From positions 20,936 to 84,935 of the IMG/VR virus record IMGVR_UViG_3300006735_000022: DNA of 64,000 nucleotides; one strand, given 5' to 3'. A program made the position numbers and the translations under genes. This DNA is from a virus. A model generated the notes under the pieces. It had not been told where the DNA came from. It saw nothing but the letters and a program-made list of their open reading frames with translations, and did no database searches. Positions 49,529-57,049 of the stretch are shown piece after piece; position 1 is the stretch's first letter; each line of letters starts with the position of its first letter.

Positions 49529-50637
49529 AGTTCCTCATTGATCTAACAGATCATTGTAACTCCAAGTGTCCTTTGTGTGCTAGGCACAAGACATCCTACA
49601 ACGATGAGGTTGCGGTGCTTGCACCTGATCCATCCATGAACCTGTCAAAAATTTCACTGCAACAGTGGAAGACATGGTTTCCAAAAGAGACCCTTGAGAA
49701 GACAGAGTTGATCTACTTCCAAGGGTCTTTTGGTGAGCCCACATTATGTGATGATCTGCTTGAGATATATGCCTACACTCTGAAATCTAATCCCAACATT
49801 GTCTTCCAGATGAGTACCAATGGTGGCACTCGTGACGATGCATTCTGGGGAAGACTTGGTGCTCTCATGGGAGCATCACACAAGGATAGTTTTCTCATAT
49901 TTTCTATTGATGGACTAGAAGATACTCTGCAGCAGTACCGTGTCGGTGTGGACTACAAGAAGGTAATGCAGAGTGCTAAAGCATTCATCAAGGCAGGTGG
50001 TCCTGCTGTGTGGAGAATGCTAGTCTTCAAACACAACCAACATCAGATAAAAAGATGTAAGACTCTGAGTAAGTTGTGGAGGTTCAAAGATTTTCAACAC
50101 ACTCGTGTCAATGATATGTATGATGCTAGTGGTCGCGGCGATGGTAAGTTTACATATACCTACAGAAATAAACTACACACCCTGCAGGTAGCAGATGATC
50201 CCAACCATGTGTACCGTCCAGACCCTGTAGCAGAGGACTCAGAGGTCGTCTGTCGCTATGGGCATACCAAAGGCAGTCCTGGTCAACTGAGGATCGATAG
50301 TAGGGGTGTGGTCCATGCCTGTTGCTTCCACCAGTCACGTCTCAGGTTCTTCTACCCTGGATATTATATTGACAACAACCCTGATGCTCCTGCAGAGTTC
50401 CGTGACATCAACAACCCAAACAAAGGAGTGGGTGCGGAGTACATGCAACGTGTCTTCTGGGACAATGTGATCCCGTTGATTGAGGATCAAGGTGGCATCA
50501 AAACCATATCACTAGAGCATCATTCATTGCATGATGTATTACAGACTCCCTTTTTCCAGCACACTCTGGTAGAATCATGGAGTAGCAGACCCCACATTTG
50601 TGCTGACTACTGTGGAAAGAAAAGATGTATCAACTGA
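49525..50637 (+). CDS. Radical SAM protein with SPASM-like C-terminus, 370 aa
   Basis: C11, C15 and C18 (DHCNSKCPLC) bind the SAM cluster; YFQGSFGEPTL is the GGEP-like loop. A Cys-rich C-terminal part (VVCRYGHT, VVHACCFHQ, ICADYCGKKRC) looks like an auxiliary-cluster SPASM domain. GTG start. SPASM enzymes usually modify peptides or proteins; no precursor peptide is obvious unless it is the 54- or 55-aa ORF just downstream. Target unknown. Confidence 0.85.
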   Translation: MKFLIDLTDHCNSKCPLCARHKTSYNDEVAVLAPDPSMNLSKISLQQWKTWFPKETLEKTELIYFQGSFGEPTLCDDLLEIYAYTLKSNPNIVFQMSTNGGTRDDAFWGRLGALMGASHKDSFLIFSIDGLEDTLQQYRVGVDYKKVMQSAKAFIKAGGPAVWRMLVFKHNQHQIKRCKTLSKLWRFKDFQHTRVNDMYDASGRGDGKFTYTYRNKLHTLQVADDPNHVYRPDPVAEDSEVVCRYGHTKGSPGQLRIDSRGVVHACCFHQSRLRFFYPGYYIDNNPDAPAEFRDINNPNKGVGAEYMQRVFWDNVIPLIEDQGGIKTISLEHHSLHDVLQTPFFQHTLVESWSSRPHICADYCGKKRCIN

Positions 50638-50662
50638 TACACTTTTATAATCCTACATAATA

Positions 50663-50671
50663 TGGTATACT
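50663..50671 (+). promoter_or_regulatory. Extended -10 promoter of the riboswitch transcript (TGGTATACT)
   Basis: TGn-TATACT extended -10 with weak -35. Transcription would start about 50677-50679, just at the 5' end of the riboswitch aptamer. Confidence 0.6.
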
Positions 50672-50676
50672 AATAC

Positions 50677-50734
50677 CTACGTTCATCCAGAGCAATCTGG
50701 ACGCAAGTAAGTCGCGGAACGGAGCGTTCATCCC
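50677..50734 (+). promoter_or_regulatory. Glutamine riboswitch (glnA / Downstream-peptide type)
   Basis: P1: CGTTC (50680-50684) with GAACG (50717-50721). P2: TCCAG (50686-50690) with CTGGA (50697-50701). The joining GGACGCAAGTAAGTCG and GAACGGAGCG are the conserved core I know from glutamine-binding glnA and Downstream-peptide RNAs. CGTTCATCC recurs at 50725-50733, so GAACG can pair either with the aptamer or with the downstream copy (three-base loop), next to the GGAG SD and ATG at 50735: a visible expression platform. The following gene is a short ORF, as typical. Confidence 0.85.
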
Positions 50735-50899
50735 ATGTTAGTAGAATCACTTCTATATGTCTCAGTAGCTTGTCAACAAGCCGAAGGCATTGTCCTTAGG
50801 ATGAGAGCAAACGAGAAACTCTCCGATGCTATCAAAGTTGAACTAGTAGAGACCATGAAGGAGGCAACTCCTGAATGTCCATGGGACGCAAACGACTAA
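50735..50899 (+). CDS. 54-aa riboswitch-controlled downstream peptide
   Basis: ATG two bases after the riboswitch. Helical peptide MLVESLLYVSVACQQAEGIV, then LRMRANEKLSDAIKVELVET and a CPWDAND end. In cyanobacteria glutamine riboswitches control small proteins that inhibit glutamine synthetase; I cannot show that this one does so. I recall similar peptides in other marine cyanophages. Confidence 0.78.
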   Translation: MLVESLLYVSVACQQAEGIVLRMRANEKLSDAIKVELVETMKEATPECPWDAND

Positions 50900-50940
50900 A
50901 GGAACGGACCTAAAAATCCAACTACTTTAGGAGTAAACTT

Positions 50941-51108
50941 ATGAACACCCTAAATCTGATTCGGAAGCAGATCCAAAAGGCATCTGCTGTTCACGACGCA
51001 CAGATTACTCACACTGCATACCGTGGTGTAGAGTATGACACACGTTGTGTAGAATCCAAAGAGACCCACGGTACTTTCTGCTATCGTGGTAAGACCTACG
51101 CTAAGTAG
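50941..51108 (+). CDS. DUF4278-like small protein, 55 aa
   Basis: Strong SD TAGGAG eight bases before the ATG. HTAYRGVEYDT and CYRGKTYAK are the paired YRG-x-x-Y strands of DUF4278, a short family found mainly in cyanobacteria and their phages. Follows the riboswitch peptide by 41 bases and ends just before a terminator, so both may form one glutamine-responsive transcript. Confidence 0.75.
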   Translation: MNTLNLIRKQIQKASAVHDAQITHTAYRGVEYDTRCVESKETHGTFCYRGKTYAK

Positions 51109-51130
51109 GATTTACTCAACTCTATGGGGA

Positions 51131-51157
51131 GGGAAGGTTTGACACCTTCCCTTTTTT
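51131..51157 (+). terminator. Rho-independent terminator of the riboswitch operon
   Basis: GGGAAGGT-TTGAC-ACCTTCCC (51131-51151) followed by six T. TATACT at 51162-51167 immediately follows and may restart transcription for the next gene. Confidence 0.9.
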
Positions 51158-51173
51158 GTTTTATACTATGCTT

Positions 51174-51326
51174 ATGGAACGAGACAAACTCAAAATAATC
51201 GTTTCCGATCTGGAAATGTTGCTCAGTGCTCTCAAAGCTGAGGTCTATTCGGACGTAGCATCTTACCGCTTCGACGAATGTGAACCTGTGGAACTTGACT
51301 ACGACGAAACTTACGAAGGTCCATGA
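51174..51326 (+). CDS. Small acidic protein, 50 aa
   Basis: ATG at 51174 (or in-frame ATG 51168). MERDKLKIIVSDLEMLLSAL forms a helix, then an acidic tail (ECEPVELDYDETYEGP). ATGA overlap with thyX. Conserved-looking small gene, function unknown. Confidence 0.62.
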   Translation: MERDKLKIIVSDLEMLLSALKAEVYSDVASYRFDECEPVELDYDETYEGP

Positions 51327-51970
51327 CTGTAAAACTTATCAGCATCACACCTGATTCTGAGCAGACGATGGCATACATTGCTCGCGTGAGCAATCCTGCT
51401 AATCAGGAGAACGAAAAGTATTCTGGTCTGCTAAAGTATTGCATCAAGCACAACCATTGGAGTGTGTTTGAGCAGGCAACAATGACCCTGGAGATCTCTA
51501 CGACCAGGGCAATCGCAGCTCAAATCCTGAGACATAGATCGTTCACATTCCAAGAGTTTTCTCAGAGATATGCTGACACAAAACTGCTGAAGGATAACAT
51601 CCCTCTGCCCAAGTTGCGGCGACAAGATACTAAGAACAGACAGAATAGTATTGATGACCTAGACCCTGAGGTTGTTGATAGATTGGAACGACAGATGCAG
51701 ACGTTGTTCTCATCTTCACAAGCACTGTACAATCAAATGATTGATGTTGGTGTGGCAAAGGAGTGTGCAAGAATGGTGCTCCCACTCTGTGTTCCCACAA
51801 AAATCTACATGACAGGCTCATGTAGGTCATGGATCCATTATATTGATCTGAGGTCTGCCCACGGCACTCAGAAGGAACACATGGATATTGCTGAGGCATG
51901 TAAGAATATCTTTATCGAACAGTTCCCTGCAGTGAGTGAGGCACTTGAATGGGTAGAATCTGCGGACTAA
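51323..51970 (+). CDS. thyX: Flavin-dependent thymidylate synthase
   Basis: Methylates dUMP to dTMP with FAD and folate. The signature R70-H-R-x7-S80 (RHRSFTFQEFSQRY) is intact; ICMTGSCRSWIHYIDLR-type C-terminal block is present. 215 aa. Supplies dTMP for phage DNA. Overlaps the carbamoyltransferase gene by 22 bases. Confidence 0.96.
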   Translation: MTVKLISITPDSEQTMAYIARVSNPANQENEKYSGLLKYCIKHNHWSVFEQATMTLEISTTRAIAAQILRHRSFTFQEFSQRYADTKLLKDNIPLPKLRRQDTKNRQNSIDDLDPEVVDRLERQMQTLFSSSQALYNQMIDVGVAKECARMVLPLCVPTKIYMTGSCRSWIHYIDLRSAHGTQKEHMDIAEACKNIFIEQFPAVSEALEWVESAD

Positions 51971-52941
51971 ATCTTTCTCACAATGGATCCCTCGCCATCC
52001 TTGAGGGTGGTGAGGTTGAATTTTATTTGGAGGAGGAACGTGTCAGTCGTGTCAAACGTGACAGATCTGCACGTACATTGGCAGCACAATACTTGGACGA
52101 TGATTTAGATGTAGTTACTATCTGTGATTGCTACACCACATATAATCTTGAGAAATATATTCTCAGGACTAAGCAGGCAAATGAGATCATTGATCTTGTA
52201 AAGTCAAGGGGACTAACTCTCAAGGACTATCGCCATCGGCATCATGAATGTCATGCTGCTAATGCATACTACAATTCAGGATTTACAGACGCTGCTGTCA
52301 TTGTCATGGATGGCAAAGGTTCTCTCCATAAACACAAGGACTTGAAGTTCTGTGAGACAGAGAGTATCTTTGATGTCAATGATGGTAAGTTTGAATCTGT
52401 ATTCAGGCATTACTCTACCTTCTGGAGTGAAGATGAGTCTAAGAAATTAGAGTCACCCTTCTGGGATGATGGTAATTTCTACAGTAATAGAACTAGCATC
52501 GGTCAGGCATACCGTAGGGTGTCACGATACTGTGGGTTTGATGAGACAGATGCTGGTAAGACCATGGGACTGGCATCATATGGTGCAGCACCTGTAGATC
52601 TTTTTGAGGAGGTCAATGGTCACAGTGTATGCTCAGAAGAATTGAGTCCTGAAGGTAACACTACATCATACACTGGACACCCGTATCACCCAGAGGATCT
52701 AGCATATAGGTTGCAAAAGTCTGCCGAGAATCATGCTCTGTATATGCTAGAGAAAGCATATGAATTGACGGGTAAGGAGAACTTTGTACTAACAGGTGGG
52801 TTCTTTCTCAACTGTATGTCAAACTATGAGCTACTCAAAACTGGCATAAATTTATATGTAGACCCACTTGCTTATGATGGTGGACTTGCCATCGGATCTG
52901 CACTTCTAGAACATTATGAGAACTCTTTTCCTCGGTCCTGA
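51949..52941 (+). CDS. Carbamoyltransferase N-terminal (Kae1-like) domain, separate ORF
   Basis: GLNLSHNGSLAILEGGEVEF, the metal motif H98-x-x-x-H102 (RHHECHAANAYYNSGF), VIVMDGKGSL, DAGKTMGLASYG and LTGGFFLNCMSNYELL are the ASKHA/Kae1-like domain of NodU/TobZ-type carbamoyltransferases, which pass carbamoyl from carbamoyl-adenylate to an acceptor hydroxyl. The usual C-terminal domain is missing here and encoded by the next, overlapping ORF (26 bases). Confidence 0.88.
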   Translation: MGRICGLNLSHNGSLAILEGGEVEFYLEEERVSRVKRDRSARTLAAQYLDDDLDVVTICDCYTTYNLEKYILRTKQANEIIDLVKSRGLTLKDYRHRHHECHAANAYYNSGFTDAAVIVMDGKGSLHKHKDLKFCETESIFDVNDGKFESVFRHYSTFWSEDESKKLESPFWDDGNFYSNRTSIGQAYRRVSRYCGFDETDAGKTMGLASYGAAPVDLFEEVNGHSVCSEELSPEGNTTSYTGHPYHPEDLAYRLQKSAENHALYMLEKAYELTGKENFVLTGGFFLNCMSNYELLKTGINLYVDPLAYDGGLAIGSALLEHYENSFPRS

Positions 52942-53512
52942 ATACGATCTCTCCTTTGTAGAGGGTGATGATGTAACTTACGAAGACGTAGCAGAAATCA
53001 TTGCAGGTAAGCAGGTAGTAGCACTGTTTCAGGGTAGATCTGAGGCAGGACCCAGAGCACTGGGCAATAGGTCATTGCTCTATGACCCACGAGATCATGA
53101 AGCACAGCAGAAAGTAAACAAGATCAAGAGGCGTGAGGAGTGGAGACCATTTGCTGCCAGCATCATGCTTGAGCATGCAAATGATTGGTTTGACATGCAA
53201 GGACTCGATGAGTCACCGTTCATGATGTATGCCATGGATGTTCGCCCACCGGTGTGGCATAAGATTCCAGGGGTGATGCACGTTGATAAGACTTGTCGGA
53301 TTCAAACTGTTACTAAAGAACAGAATGAACATTACTACAACCTGATCGAAGCATTCTGGGACAGAACAGCAGTCCCCTTGCTCTTCAATACTTCTTTCAA
53401 CTTAGCAGGTGAACCACTAGTGGAGTCACCACAGGATGCATTCAAAACATTCTATGGTTCTGACATACCATACCTATACTTTCCAGAGGTAGGAAAGCTG
53501 GTGCGAAAATGA
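52916..53512 (+). CDS. Carbamoyltransferase C-terminal (YrdC-like) domain, separate ORF
   Basis: VALFQGRSEAGPRALGNRSLL, then VNKIKRREEWRPFAASIM and LFNTSFNLAGEPLVESP are the hallmark blocks of the carbamoyltransferase C-terminal domain, which makes carbamoyl-adenylate from carbamoyl-phosphate and ATP. Own start in a 26-base overlap, so translational coupling is likely. 198 aa. Fusion to the previous ORF would need a frameshift. Confidence 0.88.
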   Translation: MRTLFLGPEYDLSFVEGDDVTYEDVAEIIAGKQVVALFQGRSEAGPRALGNRSLLYDPRDHEAQQKVNKIKRREEWRPFAASIMLEHANDWFDMQGLDESPFMMYAMDVRPPVWHKIPGVMHVDKTCRIQTVTKEQNEHYYNLIEAFWDRTAVPLLFNTSFNLAGEPLVESPQDAFKTFYGSDIPYLYFPEVGKLVRK

Positions 53513-54327
53513 CTTTGCTATTACAAAAAAGTGGAAAAAAAACTCGGGCAAAAAATTTGCTCCTAGGGTTGAACATATCCAACAATGGATCAGCATGTCT
53601 GTTGGAGAATGGAAAACCAGTGTTTTACTTGGAAGCAGAGCGTCTGTCATATAAAAAGCATGATTTTGACATCAGGTGGTTGCTTGACAAGTTACCTGAC
53701 TGTGACATCAAACACGTTGCAGTCTCTGATGCATACTGGAAGCGTGGTGATAAGCAAGTAGAAAATATCAAGATGCTTGCTGCTGTCAAGAGAAAATATC
53801 CTGGTTGTAGGTTCTATGACTACAGAAAGGACCATCACCTCACTCATGCTGCATGTGGTTTCTACAACTCAGGATTTGAGTCTGCCACTTGTATTGTTGT
53901 TGACTCTAATGGGTCAAAGACTTCTGCTGGACTTGAGATTGAGAGTATGTTCTTTGCACCTACCTGGGAGGTAATTCATAAGACCATGTTCTCTCCTGAT
54001 AATATTGGATTTGGTAGAAGATATGAGATGGCATCCTCTGCATATGGGTGGCATTATATGGATGCAGGTAAGGTCATGGGTAAGAGTGCATATGATTCTG
54101 AACCTGCAAAATCATTACAAAGAGAGTGGCAAGAAAGAGTTTTAGAATTAGTAAGCATGGCACCCACAGATGAGATTGTATTTGCAGGTGGATGTTTTCT
54201 AAACTGTGTTGCAAACTATAATACCCTCAAGAAATTTCCTAACAAAAAACTTTATGCTGAACCCTTAGCACATGATGGTGGCACCGCCATGGGTGCTGCT
54301 TATCTTGCATATCATGCCAACGATTGA
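53509..54327 (+). CDS. Second carbamoyltransferase Kae1-like domain, 272 aa
   Basis: LLLGLNISNNGSACLLENGK, H109-x-x-x-H113 (KDHHLTHAACGFYNSGF), CIVVDSNGS, MDAGKVMGKSAYDS and FAGGCFLNCVANYNTL repeat the Kae1-like layout of the ORF at 51949, but no second YrdC-like domain follows. It may share the activator domain encoded upstream. The 5' end contains copy 2 of the 16-base repeat, read as SGKKTR. ATGA overlap with the previous stop. Confidence 0.82.
   Translation: MTLLLQKSGKKTRAKNLLLGLNISNNGSACLLENGKPVFYLEAERLSYKKHDFDIRWLLDKLPDCDIKHVAVSDAYWKRGDKQVENIKMLAAVKRKYPGCRFYDYRKDHHLTHAACGFYNSGFESATCIVVDSNGSKTSAGLEIESMFFAPTWEVIHKTMFSPDNIGFGRRYEMASSAYGWHYMDAGKVMGKSAYDSEPAKSLQREWQERVLELVSMAPTDEIVFAGGCFLNCVANYNTLKKFPNKKLYAEPLAHDGGTAMGAAYLAYHAND
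53532..53547 (+). repeat. Dispersed 16-base repeat, copy 2
   Basis: TGGAAAAAAAACTCGG inside the first codons of the second Kae1-like ORF, followed by GGCAAAAAATTTGCTCC, which contains GCAAA/TTTGC. This may be a former intergenic element captured as an N-terminal extension. Confidence 0.8.
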
Positions 54328-55111
54328 TATTCTAGACATCAGTGCATCAATAGGATGTAACTTACAATGTAAGGGTTGTAATCATTTCAGTAATTACTTT
54401 GCTCCTGGTAGTAAGGTAGACACTGACAGTTTGCTTGATGATATAGCAACAATATTGCCTAGGGTAAATATAGGTAGAGTGTCCGTCATTGGTGGCGAAC
54501 CATTACTAAATCCCCGTTGTGAGGAGATTGTAAATGCATGTGCAACACACACTGATTCTCCTGTCTATCTCTACAGCAATGGTCTATTGCTCCTACAGAA
54601 TGAAGCGTGGATCAAAAAGAGTCTAGAGAATCCACGAATATTTCTTAGGATTAGTATTCATCTACCAGAAGTAGAACAGATCATCAAAGAGTTCAATCAT
54701 CCCAAAGTTCTAGTCACTGAACACCATACTGGGAAGGATAGATGGTTCAATTCAATCAAAAAGAAAGAGGATAAAGTTTATCCTTACAACCACAACAGTC
54801 CAGCAAAAAGTTTCAAGGTATGCTCTTGTCCTAATGCTCAGTTGTATGCAGGTAGACTATGGAAATGTCCCAACACAGCATTCCTTAGGGAACTATTATA
54901 TGTTACTGGTCAAGAGGAGGATCCTGAGTGGCAGGAGTATCTTGTCGATGGTCTTCCTGTTGATTGTAGTGATGCTATGTTGACAGAATTCTGTATCAAT
55001 AGTAAACTACCTGAGAGTGTATGCAGTATGTGTACAGCTAAACCAATTAGGTTTAGTGCTGCTCTTCAAGAACGGAGTAAACGCAAGGTTATTCCTCAAA
55101 ATAAATACTGA
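54314..55111 (+). CDS. Radical SAM protein, 265 aa (paralogue of 57049)
   Basis: C15, C19, C22 (IGCNLQCKGCNHFSNY) bind the cluster; SVIGGEPLLNPR is the GGEP SAM loop; VCSCPNAQLYAGRLWKCPN carries three further Cys, and CSMCTAKPIRFSA two more. Start MPTIDILDIS at 54314; upstream in-frame Met at 54272 would overlap more. Directly follows the carbamoyltransferase genes with 14 bases overlap, suggesting a joint pathway. Substrate unknown. Confidence 0.83.
   Translation: MPTIDILDISASIGCNLQCKGCNHFSNYFAPGSKVDTDSLLDDIATILPRVNIGRVSVIGGEPLLNPRCEEIVNACATHTDSPVYLYSNGLLLLQNEAWIKKSLENPRIFLRISIHLPEVEQIIKEFNHPKVLVTEHHTGKDRWFNSIKKKEDKVYPYNHNSPAKSFKVCSCPNAQLYAGRLWKCPNTAFLRELLYVTGQEEDPEWQEYLVDGLPVDCSDAMLTEFCINSKLPESVCSMCTAKPIRFSAALQERSKRKVIPQNKY
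55101..55107 (+). promoter_or_regulatory. Late-promoter box ATAAATA
   Basis: Inside the last codons of the radical SAM gene, 19 bases before the ATG at 55127. Confidence 0.5.
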
Positions 55112-55126
55112 AAACTTACCCCCCAC

Positions 55127-55378
55127 ATGCCCGTATACCCTGTCAAACATAAAGACACTGGAGAGACAAAGGAATTGTCATTGACCGTTGCTGACTACGA
55201 TCAGTGGCGTAAAGACAATCCTGACTGGGATAAAGATTGGTCTAAAGGTGTTGCCTCTGCCGTTAGTGGTGCAGGTGACGTTTATAGTCGGACAGATGGA
55301 GGATGGAACGAAGTTCTATCCAAAGTTGCACAGGTCCCCGGTTCCAAAGTCAAACCCCAGAAAACTACCCATTTCTAA
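55127..55378 (+). CDS. Conserved small cyanophage protein, 83 aa
   Basis: MPVYPVKHKDTGETKELSLT, then YDQWRKDNPDWDKDWSKG and GWNEVLSKVAQVPGSKV. This resembles the FmdB-like small proteins of T4-type phages, without their zinc cysteines. Ends at the phoH start. Function unknown. Confidence 0.72.
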   Translation: MPVYPVKHKDTGETKELSLTVADYDQWRKDNPDWDKDWSKGVASAVSGAGDVYSRTDGGWNEVLSKVAQVPGSKVKPQKTTHF

Positions 55379-56134
55379 ATGACTGCACGTCGCAAAAAAA
55401 TCTCGTCATCTGTCGGTGCTGGTATGACTGCAAAACAAATGCGTCGTAAGAAACCAATCAATTCCGACGCGATGATTGATGTTTTACCCATAACAGACAA
55501 TCAGGAAGTTGTATTCCAAAAGTACAAAGAGAATCAAAATTTATTTTTGTATGGTGCAGCAGGAACAGGTAAAACTTTCATCACATTATACTTGGCACTC
55601 AAGGAGGTTCTAGATCCCCTTACCCAATACAATAAGGTGGTTTTAGTCCGCTCACTGGTGTCCACCCGTGAGATTGGTTTCCTACCTGGAGATCATGAAG
55701 ACAAGTCTGCACTTTATCAGATTCCTTATAAGAATATGGTAAAGTATATGTTTGAACTGCCTACGGACAATGAATTTGAGATGCTTTGGGGTAACCTGAA
55801 GACACAAGAGTCTGTTACCTTCTGGTCAACCAGTTTCATTCGCGGTACTACCTTGGATGATGCCATCATCATTGTTGATGAGTCTCAAAACCTCAACTTC
55901 CATGAACTTGATAGTATCATTACCCGTGTGGGTGAAGGATCTAAGATTATGTTCTGCGGTGACGTAGCACAGACTGATCTCGTCAAGACCAACGAAAAGA
56001 ATGGTATCCTTGACTTCATGAAGATCGTCGAACGCATGCCTGAATTCAATCTGATTGAATTTGGCATCGATGACATCGTAAGATCGGGTCTGGTCAAGTC
56101 CTATCTCACCAGTAAAATTGAACTTGGTATGTAA
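55379..56134 (+). CDS. phoH: PhoH-like P-loop ATPase
   Basis: Walker A GAAGTGKT at residues 59-66, LVRSLVSTREIGFLPGD, and Walker B IIIVDESQN followed by IMFCGDVAQTDL. A common cyanophage gene of uncertain function (ATPase, possibly RNA-related). 251 aa, basic N-terminus. Followed directly by the exonuclease gene. Confidence 0.95.
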   Translation: MTARRKKISSSVGAGMTAKQMRRKKPINSDAMIDVLPITDNQEVVFQKYKENQNLFLYGAAGTGKTFITLYLALKEVLDPLTQYNKVVLVRSLVSTREIGFLPGDHEDKSALYQIPYKNMVKYMFELPTDNEFEMLWGNLKTQESVTFWSTSFIRGTTLDDAIIIVDESQNLNFHELDSIITRVGEGSKIMFCGDVAQTDLVKTNEKNGILDFMKIVERMPEFNLIEFGIDDIVRSGLVKSYLTSKIELGM

Positions 56135-56799
56135 TGTTTACCCATTTGGAATGTGATCTGCCCAAACTCAAACGGCAGAATATTGAAGGAGTTAGATTCT
56201 ATACAGTGAACGACCGACCGATGGTGTCTATCACCTCGGTCACGTCTCACTGGAATGCTAAGACGTTTGTCGAGTGGCGGAAGCGTGTTGGTAACGAGGA
56301 AGCAAATCGTATTACCAAACGTGCCACCAGTCGTGGTACAGAATGTCACGAGTTGATTGAGACATTCTTGCTCAATAAAGACGTAGAATATAAGAGACCT
56401 GGACCAAAGATGTTGTTCCAGCAGGCAAAAAAGACGTTGAAAAAGATAAATAATATATACGCTCTTGAAAAGAGTCTTTACAGTGAAGAATTAGGAGTCG
56501 CAGGCACTGTAGATTGTATCGCTGAATATCAGGGCGAGCTTGCGATCATTGATTTCAAAACATCAGCAAAACCTAAACCCAAAGAATGGATTGAGGGTTA
56601 CTTTGTACAGGCAGCAGGATACGCTTGTATGTTCTATGAACGTACTGGTATTCCCGTCAAGAAACTTGTCATCATTATGACATGTGAGAACGGAGAGGTG
56701 CAAGTGTACGAAGAGTATGATAAAATGAAGTATATGAAATTACTTGTTCAGTACATCGAGAAATTTGTTGAAGAAAAAATCAATGCGATCAAAAACTGA
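56134..56799 (+). CDS. PD-(D/E)XK exonuclease (RecB/Cas4-like), 221 aa
   Basis: SRGTECHELIETF with the His, GVAGTVDCIAEY and LAIIDFKTSAKPK with the D-(D)xK metal site, and FVQAAGYACMFYE with the QxxxY motif are the core of RecB-family nucleases found in cyanophages. Likely processes DNA ends during recombination or host DNA breakdown. Lies between phoH and the late transcription gene gp33. Confidence 0.87.
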   Translation: MFTHLECDLPKLKRQNIEGVRFYTVNDRPMVSITSVTSHWNAKTFVEWRKRVGNEEANRITKRATSRGTECHELIETFLLNKDVEYKRPGPKMLFQQAKKTLKKINNIYALEKSLYSEELGVAGTVDCIAEYQGELAIIDFKTSAKPKPKEWIEGYFVQAAGYACMFYERTGIPVKKLVIIMTCENGEVQVYEEYDKMKYMKLLVQYIEKFVEEKINAIKN

Positions 56800-56800
56800 G

Positions 56801-57049
56801 ATGAAAAACCTTTTGAAGAGCAAGTTCTTGTGTCAGGACAAGTTCACTAATGACATTGAGAACCTGGTAAAGGACAATGCCGACATGAATTACATCGAGG
56901 CAATTTGTTTTTACTGTGAGTCCAATAACATTGAGATTGAATCAGTCTCCAATCTAATTACCAAACCTCTGAAGGAAAAACTGAAGGGGAATGCAATGAA
57001 CCTAAATTATTTGAAGAGAACATCTAGAGCAAAGTTCTTTAGTATTTGA
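56801..57049 (+). CDS. 33: Late transcription co-activator, T4 gp33 family
   Basis: Small acidic-helical protein with MKNLLKSKFLC start, VKDNADMNYIEAICFYCESN, then ISNLITKP-type segment and LKEKLKGNAMNL, as in cyanophage gp33 proteins that bridge RNA polymerase and the sliding clamp at late promoters. 82 aa from ATG 56801, two bases after the exonuclease stop. It is consistent with the many late-promoter boxes in the window. Confidence 0.8.
   Translation: MKNLLKSKFLCQDKFTNDIENLVKDNADMNYIEAICFYCESNNIEIESVSNLITKPLKEKLKGNAMNLNYLKRTSRAKFFSI

Noticed and set aside
51949-53512. Treating the carbamoyltransferase as a pseudogene broken by a frameshift
   Set aside because: The second ORF has its own ATG in a short overlap typical of this genome, both parts are intact, and a second Kae1-like ORF follows. 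Separate subunits explain this at least as well, though read data should be checked.
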